64,000 nucleotides of DNA from Hyperoodon ampullatus (Eukaryota; Chordata; Mammalia; Artiodactyla; Ziphiidae). Shown here in pieces: positions 12,478 to 22,300 of this stretch; the stretch's first letter is position 1, and each line of letters opens with the position of its first letter. The notes beneath the pieces were generated by a model. It ran no database searches. It saw only the letters and a program-made list of their open reading frames with translations, and was not told where the DNA came from. The translations under genes were made by a program, and so were the position numbers. The stretch is taken from the NCBI GenBank assembly GCA_949752795.1, contig OX457070.1, positions 42,492,185 to 42,556,184 on the forward strand, read 5' to 3'.

Positions 12478-12732
12478 AATAATAATAATAATACTAACAA
12501 CAACAAGAGGTAGAATTTTTTAGATGTATCAACACATCTAATCCTGACAACCATCCTATGAAGTAGAACTATTATCCCTATTTTAGAAGTGAGGAAACCA
12601 GGGCCCAAAGAGGTTAAGTAATTTTCCCAGTTGTTCACAGGTTCTATAGCTAATAAATGAGAAAGTAAGGAGTTAGACCTAAACTGTCAGGCTCCAGAGG
12701 CTGCCCTCTTAACCACCATGCTGTACTGACTA
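12478..12732 (-). repeat. MIR SINE, nearly full length
   Basis: Reverse MIR preceded by a short (ATA)n run. It has 'caaccatcctatgaagtaga', 'agtgaggaaaccagggccca', 'aagaggttaagtaattttcc' and 'ctcttaaccaccatgctgta'. Confidence 0.85.
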
Positions 12733-14329
12733 GGCTTAATAAACACAACCATAAACAACATGCATGAGACTAATTTGATTTTAAAAAGTTTTCCACATAT
12801 AAAATTTAAGACTTTTCTTCTTTTATATTAGGTCTTGGAAGTGTTGTTGATCTAAAACAGAATAATTCAATGTCTCACAATTTTCAAGTTGTCCTTTCCA
12901 CTGATGTGTTGAATTTCATTTCACTAGCTAATATTTATAATTAGTATAAGACTGCATCTAGTTTAAGAACTACAGAAATGCACTTATTTTAATATTTTTC
13001 AAGAACTTAGACTTTTTTCTCTAGAAGATTGCTTTTTCTAAACTAAAGATTTAGCACCTCTACCTTTTGGTCATCATTCATAGCTTGTTCCAGTTCTCAT
13101 AATTTATTAGTGGAAATTATGCTTGGTTTTTGGAATAACACATTGCAGATTGTAAATGGGGTTACTTTCCACTAAGTGTAAATAAAAGATTCCAATAGTT
13201 ACTACATATTTTACCAATGAGAAATTAACTGTAACTTCAAGTGAGCCCTTTTTGAAACAGAATCTGAATTTTTTTTAAATGGTCAAAATAGGAGATGGCT
13301 TCTCTGTCAAATACTTATCTCATACTTTTAAGCTGATCAGAATTCTCCAAAGTGTCAAATTATAAATCACCGTCAAAATAACAAATTAAATTAATTATCA
13401 ACTTACAAAATAATTTGAGTAATTATAATTCAATAGAATTTGTTAGGTGACTATAATGTGACTAGTCAGTAGCAGTAACAAACAAGTATCCATATTATTT
13501 ATAGGTAGAAATAAAAGGGTTATTTACTGATTAAATGTGAACAATCAACTTCTTTTTAGCTCTTCTTCTCCAAGTAGCATATGGACCCCAACAGTTAATT
13601 TTTCACTCATTTTCCAAATAAGATGAAGTAAAAATCTGACTTGAAGAAAAAAATCAAAAACTAAGCATACCAAGCATGGTATCTTACTTTAGTAAGGTAT
13701 CCATGATGCACAGGATGCTCATAAGATATACCTAAAAATTCAAAAATAGGTCTAAAATCATTTTACACCACTAGTTTGACTACATTTTTGTGGAGAAAGA
13801 CACACTGAAGTAAATTTCACTAATTCATTATAATTCTTTAACCAAGTTTCTATGTACATTTATAGTATTTCTAATTTTTCTATTTTATTTTTACTTTCTA
13901 TCCTATTTTCATTGTGATCAATTCTTTAGGGGGTGAATTTTGCAATGAAGCTTTTATCATTTATGAGGTTTTATCTATATCAAATGTTATTGATTGTGCC
14001 TTCAGTCATTTTGAATTTTCTTTTTGTGACCATTTTTTGACACCAAGTAAAAATTTTGCCATCTAAATTTTGTCAACAATATGTTCTTCTGTTAAATTTG
14101 GTAAATAACACATTTTATCATGTGAAGTTTTAATAACTGTCACTGTTATTTCTTACTGATTCTTTACATGTAATATTCATTATGATCTTGATTAAAAATA
14201 ACTGATTGTTGGTTCATGATAATGAGTAATTTCTCTCAGATGATCCAGGATTGACCTATTATTAAGGGCTGGCCAGTTGTATGGTTTGTGTACTTCTAAT
14301 CACCTTTGTATTCCATGAAGTAACTGTCC
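12733..14329. other. AT-rich unique sequence
   Basis: Very AT-rich with no gene signal and no repeat I can place. It could be a decayed L1 or simply AT-rich isochore DNA. Confidence 0.45.
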
Positions 14330-14520
14330 ACATCATTGACTGAATTATCTTGTTCAAATTTCTTAACCTGACTACCTGACTGTTTCTGTTTTTTAATTTA
14401 TAAAATCAGAATTATAATAGTGCATAACTTATAAATTGCTATATTATAAGAGAAAATACATGTAAACCACTTACAGCAGAGCCCGGCACCTAGGAATCAA
14501 TAAATACAGCTATCATACTT
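14330..14520 (+). repeat. MIR SINE
   Basis: Forward MIR. 'gttcaaatttcttaacctga' and 'aatttataaaatcagaatta' precede the MIR 3' end, seen as 'agcagagcccggcacctagg' and 'aatcaataaataca'. Confidence 0.65.
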
Positions 14521-14929
14521 TTTACTTTTTTTTATTAATGGCAGGTAAAAGAGTAGATAGAAGGGTCAAAATGTCCTTGATATCAATATGATGGAGGCAA
14601 AATGGCAAGATTGAAACAGCAAAATCAAAAGGTGGGATCAAAATATCCTGTTTTATTTACACATAGTACCTAACTCATTTTCTCTCTGAAAGAGAAAAAG
14701 AAGAAACTTTCATTATTACATTCTCTATAATAATTTAGCAACCATTTTACTGTCTTAGGAATAACTCTATACTAAGTTCACTTAAGTAAAAATATAATAC
14801 AACACTATGTAATTCATAGCAAAGACTGCTACCTCCTTGTGACTTTGTTTTTTTTTTTCTTTTTTGCTGTAATGACTGCTCACAGTTCCTAAAAGTTACA
14901 ATATCTACATTAACTTGCTTAGCAATCTG

Positions 14930-15105
14930 CCCTTCTCAATATGTTTTCATATCCATTGCTTCAATTGGGCCTCACCACCACCCTGGAAATTTGATTAGGG
15001 CATAATACAGATATGATAGCTAGACCACAGAGAAAATGAAATATTTGTCCAAGGTTCACAGCAAACTAGGAGATGAGTCAGAACTATAGGTTAAGCCTTT
15101 GACAA
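14930..15105 (-). repeat. MIR SINE fragment
   Basis: Reverse MIR, recognised by 'tttgtccaaggttcacagca', 'aaactaggagatgagtcaga' and a weak 'cctcaccaccaccctggaaa' block. It lies directly upstream of the old L1. Confidence 0.6.
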
Positions 15106-15121
15106 TATATCTCAAGCATTT

Positions 15122-15802
15122 CCCGGATACCAAAGCCAGACAAACACACCTCAAGAAAATATAACTACAGGCCAATATCCCTGATGAATATAGAGATGCA
15201 AAAATCTTCAGTGAAATAGTAGCAAAACAGAATCCAACAGCACATTAAAAAGATGATACAACATGAACAGGTGGAATTTATCACTGGGATGCAAGAATGG
15301 TTTAATATATGAAAATCAGTTAACATGATACACCACATCAACAGAATAAAAATTTTAAATTACATGATTGTCTCAATAGACGCAGAAAAAGTGTTTGACA
15401 ACATTCAACACTCTTGCATGATAAAAACTCTCAACAAACTAAGAATACAAGGAAAATACCTTACCATAATAAAGACAGTATATGAAAACCCTGTAGCTAA
15501 CATCATATTCAATGGTGAAAAAATGACAATTCTTCCTCAAAAATCAAGAATAAGGCAAAGATGCCCACTCTCGCTACTTCTATTTAACATGGTACTGGAA
15601 GTCACAGAGCAATTAGATAAGAAAAAGAAATAAAAGACATGTAAATAGGAAAGGAAGAATTAAACTTATCCCTGTTTGCAGAGGACATGATCTTATATAC
15701 AGAAAACCCTAGGCTTCATTTAAAAAAAAAAAAACTGTTAGAACTAATAAAGGAGTTCAGTAAAATTGCAGGATACAAAAAAACATACAAAAACCAGTTG
15801 CA
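15122..15802 (+). repeat. Old L1 ORF2, left part of a split element
   Basis: Decayed L1 ORF2 covering the middle of the reverse transcriptase. Translation shows 'IDAEKVFDNIQH' (palm motif A region), 'RIRQRCPLSLLLFNMVLEV' and, after a frameshift, '[11 protein letters not shown]', where the usual FADD box reads FAED. It ends at 15802 in 'ccagttgca'. The same L1 consensus resumes exactly at 18853 ('agttgcattt'), so the two parts were once contiguous. The 5' end is truncated near 15122. There is no functional protein. Confidence 0.85.
15796..15802. repeat. Left copy of putative 7-bp target-site duplication
   Basis: 'agttgca', repeated at 18853-18859. The two copies flank the unit 15803-18852 inserted into the old L1. 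Seven bases is short for L1 but within its range. Confidence 0.5.
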
Positions 15803-17771
15803 ACACAGCAATCAGAGAAGAAAAAGAAATAAAAGGAATACAAATTGGAAAAGAAGAAGTAAAACTGTCACTGTTTGCAGATGACATGATACTATACATA
15901 GACAATCCTAAAGATGTTACCAGAAAACTACTAGAGCTAATCAATGAATTTGGTAAAGTTGCAGGATACAAAATTAACACACAGAAATGAAAAATCTGAA
16001 AGAGAAATTAAGGAAACACTCCCATTTACCATTGCAACAAAAGAATAAAATACCTAGGAATAAACCTAACTAGGGAGACAAAAGACCTGTATGCAGAAAA
16101 CTGTAAGACACTGATGAAAGAAATTAAAGATGATACCAACAGATGGAGAGATATACCATGTTCTTGGATTGGAAGAATCAAGACTGTGAAAATGACTATA
16201 CTACCCAAAGCAATCTACAGATTCAATGCAATCCCTATCAAATTACCAATGGCATTTTTTACGGAACTAGAACAAAAAAATCTTAAATTTTGTATGGAGA
16301 CACAAAAGACCCCGAATAGCCAAAGCAGTCTTGAGGGAAAAAAACGGAACTGGAGGAATCAGACTCCCTGACTTCAGACTATACTACAAAGCTACAGTAA
16401 TCAAGACAATATGGTACTAGCACAAAAACAGAAATATAGATCAATGGAACAGGATAGAAAGCCCAGAGATAAACCCACACACCTATGGTCAACTAATCTA
16501 TGACAAAGGAGGCAAGGATATACAATGGAGAAAAGACAGTCTCTTCAATAGTGGTGCTGGGAAAACTGGACAGCTACATGTAAAAGAATGAAATTAGAAC
16601 ACTCCCTAACACCATACACAAATAAACTCAAAATGGATTAGAGACCTAAATGTAAGACTGGGCACTATAAAGCTCTTAGAGGAAAACATAGGAAGAACAC
16701 TCTTTGACATAAATCACAGCAATATCTTTTTTGATCTACCTCCTAGAGTAATGGAAATAAAAACAAAAATAAACAAATGGGACCTAATGAAATTTAAAAG
16801 CTTTTGCACAGCAAAGGAAACCATAAACAAGACGAAAAGACAACCCTCAGAATGGGAAAAAATATTTGCAAATGAATCATCGGACAAAGGATTAATCTCC
16901 AAAATATATAGACAGCTCATGCAGCTCAATATTAAAAAAACAAACAACCCAATCCAAAAATGGGCAGAAGACCTAAATAGACATTTCTCCATAGAAGACA
17001 TACACATGGCCAAGAAGCACATGAAAATCTGCTCAACATCACTAATTATTAGAGAAATGCAAATCAAAACTACCATGAGGTATCACCTCACACCAGTCAG
17101 AATGGCCATCATCAGAAAATCTACAAACAACAAATGCTGGAGAGGGTGTGGAGAAAAGGGAACCCTCTTGCACTGTTGGTGGGAATGTAAATTGATACAG
17201 CCACTATGGAGAACAGTATGGAGGTTCCTTAAGGAACTAAAAATAGTATTACCATATGACCCAGCAATCCCACTACTGGGCATATACCCAGAGGAAACCG
17301 TAATTCAAAAAGACACATGCACCCCAATGTTCACTGCAGCACTATTTACAATAGCCAGGTCATGGAAGCAACCTAAATGCCCATCGACAGACAAATCGAT
17401 AAAGAAGATATGGTACATATATACAATGGAATATTACCAGCCATAAAAAGGAATGAAACTGGGTCATTTGTAGAGATGTGGATGCATCTAGAGACTGTCA
17501 TAGAGTGAAGTAAGTCAAAAAGAGAAAAACAAATATCGTATATTAACGCATATATGTGGAACCTAGAAAATGGTACAGATGAACTAGTTTGCAGAGCAGA
17601 AATTGAGACACAGAAGTAGGGAACAAACGTATGGACACCAAGGGGGGAAAGTAGCGGGGGGTGGGGGTTGTGGTGTGATGAACTGGGAGATTGGGACTGA
17701 CATGTATACACTGATGTGTATAAAATGGATGACTAATAAAATAAATAAATAAACATTAAAAAAAAAATAAA
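15803..17771 (+). repeat. Younger 5'-truncated L1
   Basis: Cetartiodactyl L1 truncated in ORF2 just upstream of the FADD box. It begins 'cacagcaatcagagaagaaa' and is closely similar to 46674-48456 of the full-length L1 in this window. It carries ORF2 thumb and C-terminal regions, a 3'UTR with a G-rich tract ('cggggggtgggggttg'), and an A-rich end at 17740-17771. Its 3'UTR differs in sequence and length from that of the full-length copy, which suggests another subfamily. About 26 bases are missing near 15989 relative to the other copy. Confidence 0.9.
15804..17446 (+). pseudogene. L1 ORF2 remnant (RT to C-terminal domain)
   Basis: ORF2 is the L1 endonuclease/reverse transcriptase. Only the part from the RT palm onward is present. 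'[11 protein letters not shown]' keeps the two aspartates of the FADD motif. A deletion near 15989 brings in a stop, so the frame breaks. The thumb region '[20 protein letters not shown]' lies in 16114-16371, and the last long open part is 16751-17446. That last part contains the Cys-rich motif '[18 protein letters not shown]' and the end 'IYTMEYYQP', then a stop. The endonuclease domain is absent because of 5' truncation, so the protein is not functional. Confidence 0.85.
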
Positions 17772-17779
17772 AGCCCCTG

Positions 17780-18838
17780 TTGACAGCATATCACTTTCAA
17801 GGTAACTAATGCTTTATTTCTCTACTCTCCTTGGAAATTTCCTTGGAAAAAGCTGTCTATACATAAAGTTTCCATTTCCCCTCTTTCCATTCTTTCTCAC
17901 GTTTACTACAAATAATCTAACTCCCTACCTCTTCACTGAAATGGATATTGGCAAGGTCACCAGTGACCTTCATACAGACATATACAATGATCAATTCTCA
18001 TCTTATTCAAACTATCAGCAGAATTTGATACACTTGATCAGTCCCTCTTCTTGAAACAATTTTTTTATTTGACTCTAAGATATCATGATCTCTTGATTTT
18101 CCTCCTATTGCACTGACTGCTAGTCAGTCTCCTTCTAGTCTCCTTTGGTGAATCCATCTCATCTCCCTAATCCCGAACACTTGAGCCCCCAAGGTTTCAG
18201 CCCTGAGATCTCTTCTCCATCTAGATCCCTTCTGTAGATGATATCATATACTCTCTGGCCTTTAAGCACCATCTATGTACACTATTTGGACTTCTACCTT
18301 GAATTCCTATGTTCTTATACCAAATGTCTATTTGACATTTCAGCTTGAATGTTTAATAGGCATTTCATACCTCACACTTAACATTCACACTTAATTGAAC
18401 TCATGATAGATTCCTGCCCCAACTACCATGAACGTGCTCCTCTTACAGTCTTCCTCATCTCAGTGGCAACTCCATTCTTCCAGTTGCTCAAGCCCAAACC
18501 TTAGAGTCACTCTTTGACACCTCTTTTCTTCTCTTATTTCCAATTCTTCAGCAAATCTTGTCAGCTCTATCCTCAAAATAGACACTAGATCTTATACTTC
18601 TTACTATTTCCAATGCCATTACCATAGTCCAAGCCACCAATTCTCCTATCTGGCCTATTGTTGTAGCCTTCTAAATGGTCTCTCTCCTTTACTTTAGTTT
18701 CCTTTAGTTTATCCTACAGTTTATCCTTTAATCTCCTATAGCTTATCCTACAAAAAGCAGCCAAATTCAGTCTTTTAAAACATAAGTCAGATCATATCAT
18801 TCCTCTACCCAAAACACTCCAATGACTTCCAATTAAAA
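17780..18838 (+). repeat. L2 sequence downstream of the younger L1 (possible 3' transduction)
   Basis: Forward L2, about 1 kb, covering the RT region. It has 'ggcaaggtcaccagtgacct', 'aactatcagcagaatttgat', 'gtttaataggcatttcatac', 'cttccagttgctcaagccca' and 'cataagtcagatcatatcat'. It stops abruptly after 'ccaatgacttcc' in an A-rich tail ('aaaaaataataataataa'), directly before 'agttgca' and the resumed old L1. The last 55 or so bases cover the same L2 consensus segment as 21795-21850, so the two L2 pieces cannot be halves of one element. Confidence 0.75.
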
Positions 18839-19140
18839 AATAATAATAATAAAGTTGCATTTTTATACACTAACAATGAACTAGCTGGAAGGGAAATTAG
18901 GAAAACAATCCTATTTACATTAGCACCAAAAAGAATAAAATACTTAGGAATAAACTCACCTAAGGAGGTCAAAGATTTATATACTGAAAACTACAACACA
19001 TTGATGAAGAAAATTAAACATGGCACAATGGAAAGACATCCCATGTTCATGGATTGGAAACCTTAATATTGTTAAAATGTCTGTACTCAAATTGATCTAC
19101 AGATTCAGTGCAATCCCTATCAAAATCCCAAAGACTTTTT

Positions 19141-19350
19141 TTTTTTTTTTTTTTTTTTCGGTACACGGGCCTCTCACTGTTGTGGCCTCTCCCGTTGCGG
19201 AGCACAAGCTCCGGATGCGCAGGCTCAGCAGCCACGGCTCACGGGCCCAGCCGCTCCGCGGCATGTGGGATCCTCCCGGACCGGGGCACGAACCCGTGTC
19301 CCCTGCATCGGCAGGCGGACTCTCAACCACTGCGCCACCAGGGAAGCCCT
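19141..19350 (-). repeat. CHR-type SINE, short form, reverse
   Basis: T-run, 'cggtacacgggcctctcact', ending 'gccaccagggaagccct'. The target-site duplication is 'caaagacttttt' (19129-19140) against 'caaagacgtttt' (from 19351). It is inserted in the old L1, head-to-head with the copy at 19394. Confidence 0.95.
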
Positions 19351-19393
19351 CAAAGACGTTTTTATAGAAATATTTTTAAAACTCTACAATTTA

Positions 19394-19610
19394 AGGCTTC
19401 CCTGGTGGTGCAGGGGTTGAGAGTCCGCCTGCCGATGCAGGGGACATGGGTTCGTGCCCCGGTCCGGGAAGATCCCACATGCCGCGGAGCGGCTGGGCCC
19501 GTGAGCCGTGGCTGCTGAGCCTGTGCGTCCAAATCCTGTGCTCCACAACGGGAGAGGCCACAACAGTGAGAAGCTCACGTACCGCAAAAAAAAAAAACAA
19601 AAAGAAAAAC
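19394..19610 (+). repeat. CHR-type SINE, short form
   Basis: Head 'aggcttccctggtggtgcag', B-box 'gggttcgtgcc', and an A-rich tail interrupted by C and G. A perfect 12-bp target-site duplication, 'ctctacaattta', lies at 19382-19393 and 19611-19622. Only 43 bases separate its 5' end from that of the reverse copy at 19141-19350. Confidence 0.95.
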
Positions 19611-19819
19611 CTCTACAATTTATATGGAACCACAAAAAACCACAAATAGCCAAGTCAATTCTGAGAAAGAACAGAGCTGGATGCATCACATGTTCTGATT
19701 TCAAAATAATTATGAAGCTACAATAATCAAAACAGTAAGGCATGAACATGAAGACAGACAAATAGATCAATGGAACAGAATAGAGCCCAGAAATAAATCT
19801 ACACAGATATAGTCAATTG

Positions 19820-20147
19820 GGGCTTCCCTGGTGGCGCAGTGGTTAAGAATCCACCTGCCAATGCAGGGGAGACATATTCAAGCCCTGGCCCGGGAAGATC
19901 CCACATGCCGTGGAGCAACTAAGCCCTGGGCCACAACTACCGATCCTGCACTCTAGAGCCTGCAAGCTGCAACTAACTACTGAAGGCCATGCACCTAGAG
20001 CCCGTGCTCCACAACAAGAGAAGCCACTGCAATGAGAAGCCCGCACACCACAATGAAGAGCAGCCCCCACTCACCCCAACTAGAGAAAGCCCACATGAAG
20101 CAACAAAGACCCAACACAGCCAAAAATAAATAAATAATTTTTTTAAA
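19820..20147 (+). repeat. CHR-type SINE, long form
   Basis: Long form of about 328 bp. After the tRNA-like head it carries 'gatcctgcactctagagcct', 'gagaagccactgcaatgaga' and the long-form 3' part 'caaagacccaacacagcc' with an 'aaaaataaataaataa' tail. A perfect 15-bp duplication, 'agatatagtcaattg', lies at 19805-19819 and 20148-20162. The B-box is damaged ('tattcaagccc'). Confidence 0.95.
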
Positions 20148-20446
20148 AGATATAGTCAATTGATCTTCAACAAGGGTTCCAAGAATACACAATGTGGAAA
20201 GGATAGTCTTTTCAACAAATGGTTTTGGGAAACTGGATACCCACAAGCAAAAAAATGAAACTGGACCTTTATCTTATACCACACACACACACAAAAAAAA
20301 CCCCACCTCAAACATAAGTCCTGAAACTGTAAAACTCCTAGAAAAAACATAGGAGAAAATCTTCATGACATTGGTTTTGGCAATGATTTCATGGATATGA
20401 CACTAAAAGCACAGCCAACAAAACCAAAAATTAAAAAGTGGGACTA

Positions 20447-20636
20447 GGGCTTCCCTGGTGGCGCAGTGGTTGAGAGTCCGCCTGCCGATGCAGGGGACAC
20501 GGGTTCGTGCCCCTGTCTGGGAGGATCCCACATGCCGCGGAGCGGCTGGGCCCGTGAGCCATGGCCGCTGAGCCTGCGCGTCCGGACCCTGTGCTCCGCA
20601 ACGGGAGAGGCCACAGCAGTGAGAGGCCCGCGTACC

Positions 20637-20674
<38 letters not shown>
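20447..20674 (+). repeat. CHR-type SINE, short form, long A-tail
   Basis: Close to the apparent consensus, with a pure A-run of about 40 (20640-20679) at its 3' end. A perfect duplication, 'aaaaagtgggacta', lies at 20433-20446 and 20675-20688. The long pure tail and perfect duplication make it one of the youngest insertions here, and possibly length-polymorphic. Confidence 0.95.
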
Positions 20675-20681
<7 letters not shown>

Positions 20682-21792
20682 GGGACTATGTCAAATTAAA
20701 AAGCTTCTGCACAGCAAAGGAAACAATCAACAGAGTGAAAGGCAACCTATGGAATGGGAGAAAATATTTACAAATCAAATATCTGATAAAGGGTTAATCT
20801 CCAAGAGATACAAGAAACTCCTACAATTCAATAACAACAACAAAAAAGTACACTAATAATCTGATTTCAAAAATGGGCTAAGGAATTGAATAGACATTTC
20901 TTGAAAGACATAAAAATGACCAACAGATATATGGAAAAAGTGAGAGCTCATCATCACTGGTCATCAGGGAAATGCAAATCAAAACCACAAGATATCATCT
21001 CATACCTATCAGAATGGCTATTATTAAAAAAACAAAAGACAATAAGCGTTGGCAAGGATATAGAGAAACTGGAACACTTGAACATTGTTGGTGGGAATAC
21101 AAAATGGTGCAGTCACTGTGGAAAGTATTATGGAAGTTTCTCAAAAAATTAAAAATAGAACTACTGTATGATTTAGCAATCCCACTTCTGGGTATATATC
21201 CAAAAGAATTGAAATTAGGATCTCAAAGAGGCATTAGAACTCCCATATTCATTCCAACACTATTCACAATAGCAGAGGTAGAAATAACCTAAATGTCCAC
21301 TGACAAAAGAATGGATTTTTAAAATGTGGTATATACATAAAATGGAATACTATTCAGCCTTAAAAAAAGGAAATTCTGCAATATTTGACAACATGGTGAA
21401 CCTTGAGGACATTATGCTTAAGCCAGACATAGAAGACAAATATTGCATGATTCTACTTATATGGGATATCTAAAATAGTAAAATTCATAAAACCAAAGAC
21501 TGGAATGATGGTTACCAGGGGCTGAGAGGAGGAAATGAGGAGTTATTAATCAATACTCATAAAATTTCAGTTAAGTATGATGAATAAGTTCTAGAGATTT
21601 GCTGTACAATATTTGTGTCTGTAGTCAACAATAATGTATTGTAAACAAAATTTGTTAAGAGGGTAGATCTCGTGTTAAGTGTTCTTTCACATTAATAAAA
21701 TAAAAAGGAAATATACCTCAGTTTTAAATGTTTGAGGTCCTCTAATAATTCACAGGATGCTTATTATAATAACAAAATAAGTATTTTTGACA

Positions 21793-22300
21793 TGTAAATC
21801 TAATCACCTTTCCCACCCTATCCCCAAAGCATTTTGATGGCTCCCCATTGTTCTTAGGATTAAAGAGCATGGCTTTTGAGCCTCTGGATGGTGTGGGCTC
21901 TGCTGCCCATCTTCACATTGCCCCTTCCTGCTGCCTCATCCTCACTCTATTCCAGCTGCCCTGGCCCTCTCTTTCCCTGTCCCCCTATCACAGAGCTTTG
22001 GCGCTTGGCCACAGTCTCTAGGGAACTACTCACCCCACTCTTCAACCAAGTAAATCCTCTTGTTCTTTCAGATCTCCTCCCACCTCACAACTATGTCAAA
22101 GCCACCTATTTTATGCTCTAATATCTCCACAACTTCCATTTTTTAACTCTTATTACTGATTATCATTTTAAATGTATTTGTGTGATTGTGTGGTTACCGT
22201 ATGTCTTTCTCACTGGATTCTAAACTCCATACCTGGCTTTAACAGTGTGCCTGGAACAGAGTAGGTGCACTATGAAACAAATAAACAAATGAACGGCCTA
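21793..22300 (+). repeat. L2 LINE 3' end
   Basis: Forward L2. 'gatggctccccattgttctt', 'ctggatggtgtgggctctgc', 'cagatctcctcccacctcac' and the terminal 'gtgcctggaacagagtaggt' with 'aataaacaaatgaa'. It starts at the same L2 consensus segment that ends the L2 piece at 18838. Confidence 0.75.

Larger units (their letters stand above)
18853..21712 (+). repeat. Old L1, right part, with four SINE insertions
   Basis: Continuation of the old L1 from 15802: ORF2 thumb, C-terminal region and 3'UTR. Landmarks are 'caatgaactagctggaaggg', the frame fragment 'HCWWEYKMVQSLWKVLWKF' and the L1MA-like 3'UTR 'gatggttaccaggggctgag' and 'gtacaatatttgtgtctgta'. It ends around 'aataaaataaaaagg'. It is interrupted by CHR SINEs at 19141, 19394, 19820 and 20447. 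It is more diverged than the L1 at 15803 and than the full-length copy. Confidence 0.85.

Noticed and set aside
16714..17076. Reverse hydrophobic frame of 120 codons
   Set aside because: Antisense to L1 ORF2; same explanation as above.
17780..22300. Idea that one L2 was simply split by the old L1
   Set aside because: The two L2 pieces overlap by about 55 bp of consensus and differ too much there to be a target duplication; the 3' transduction model fits better.
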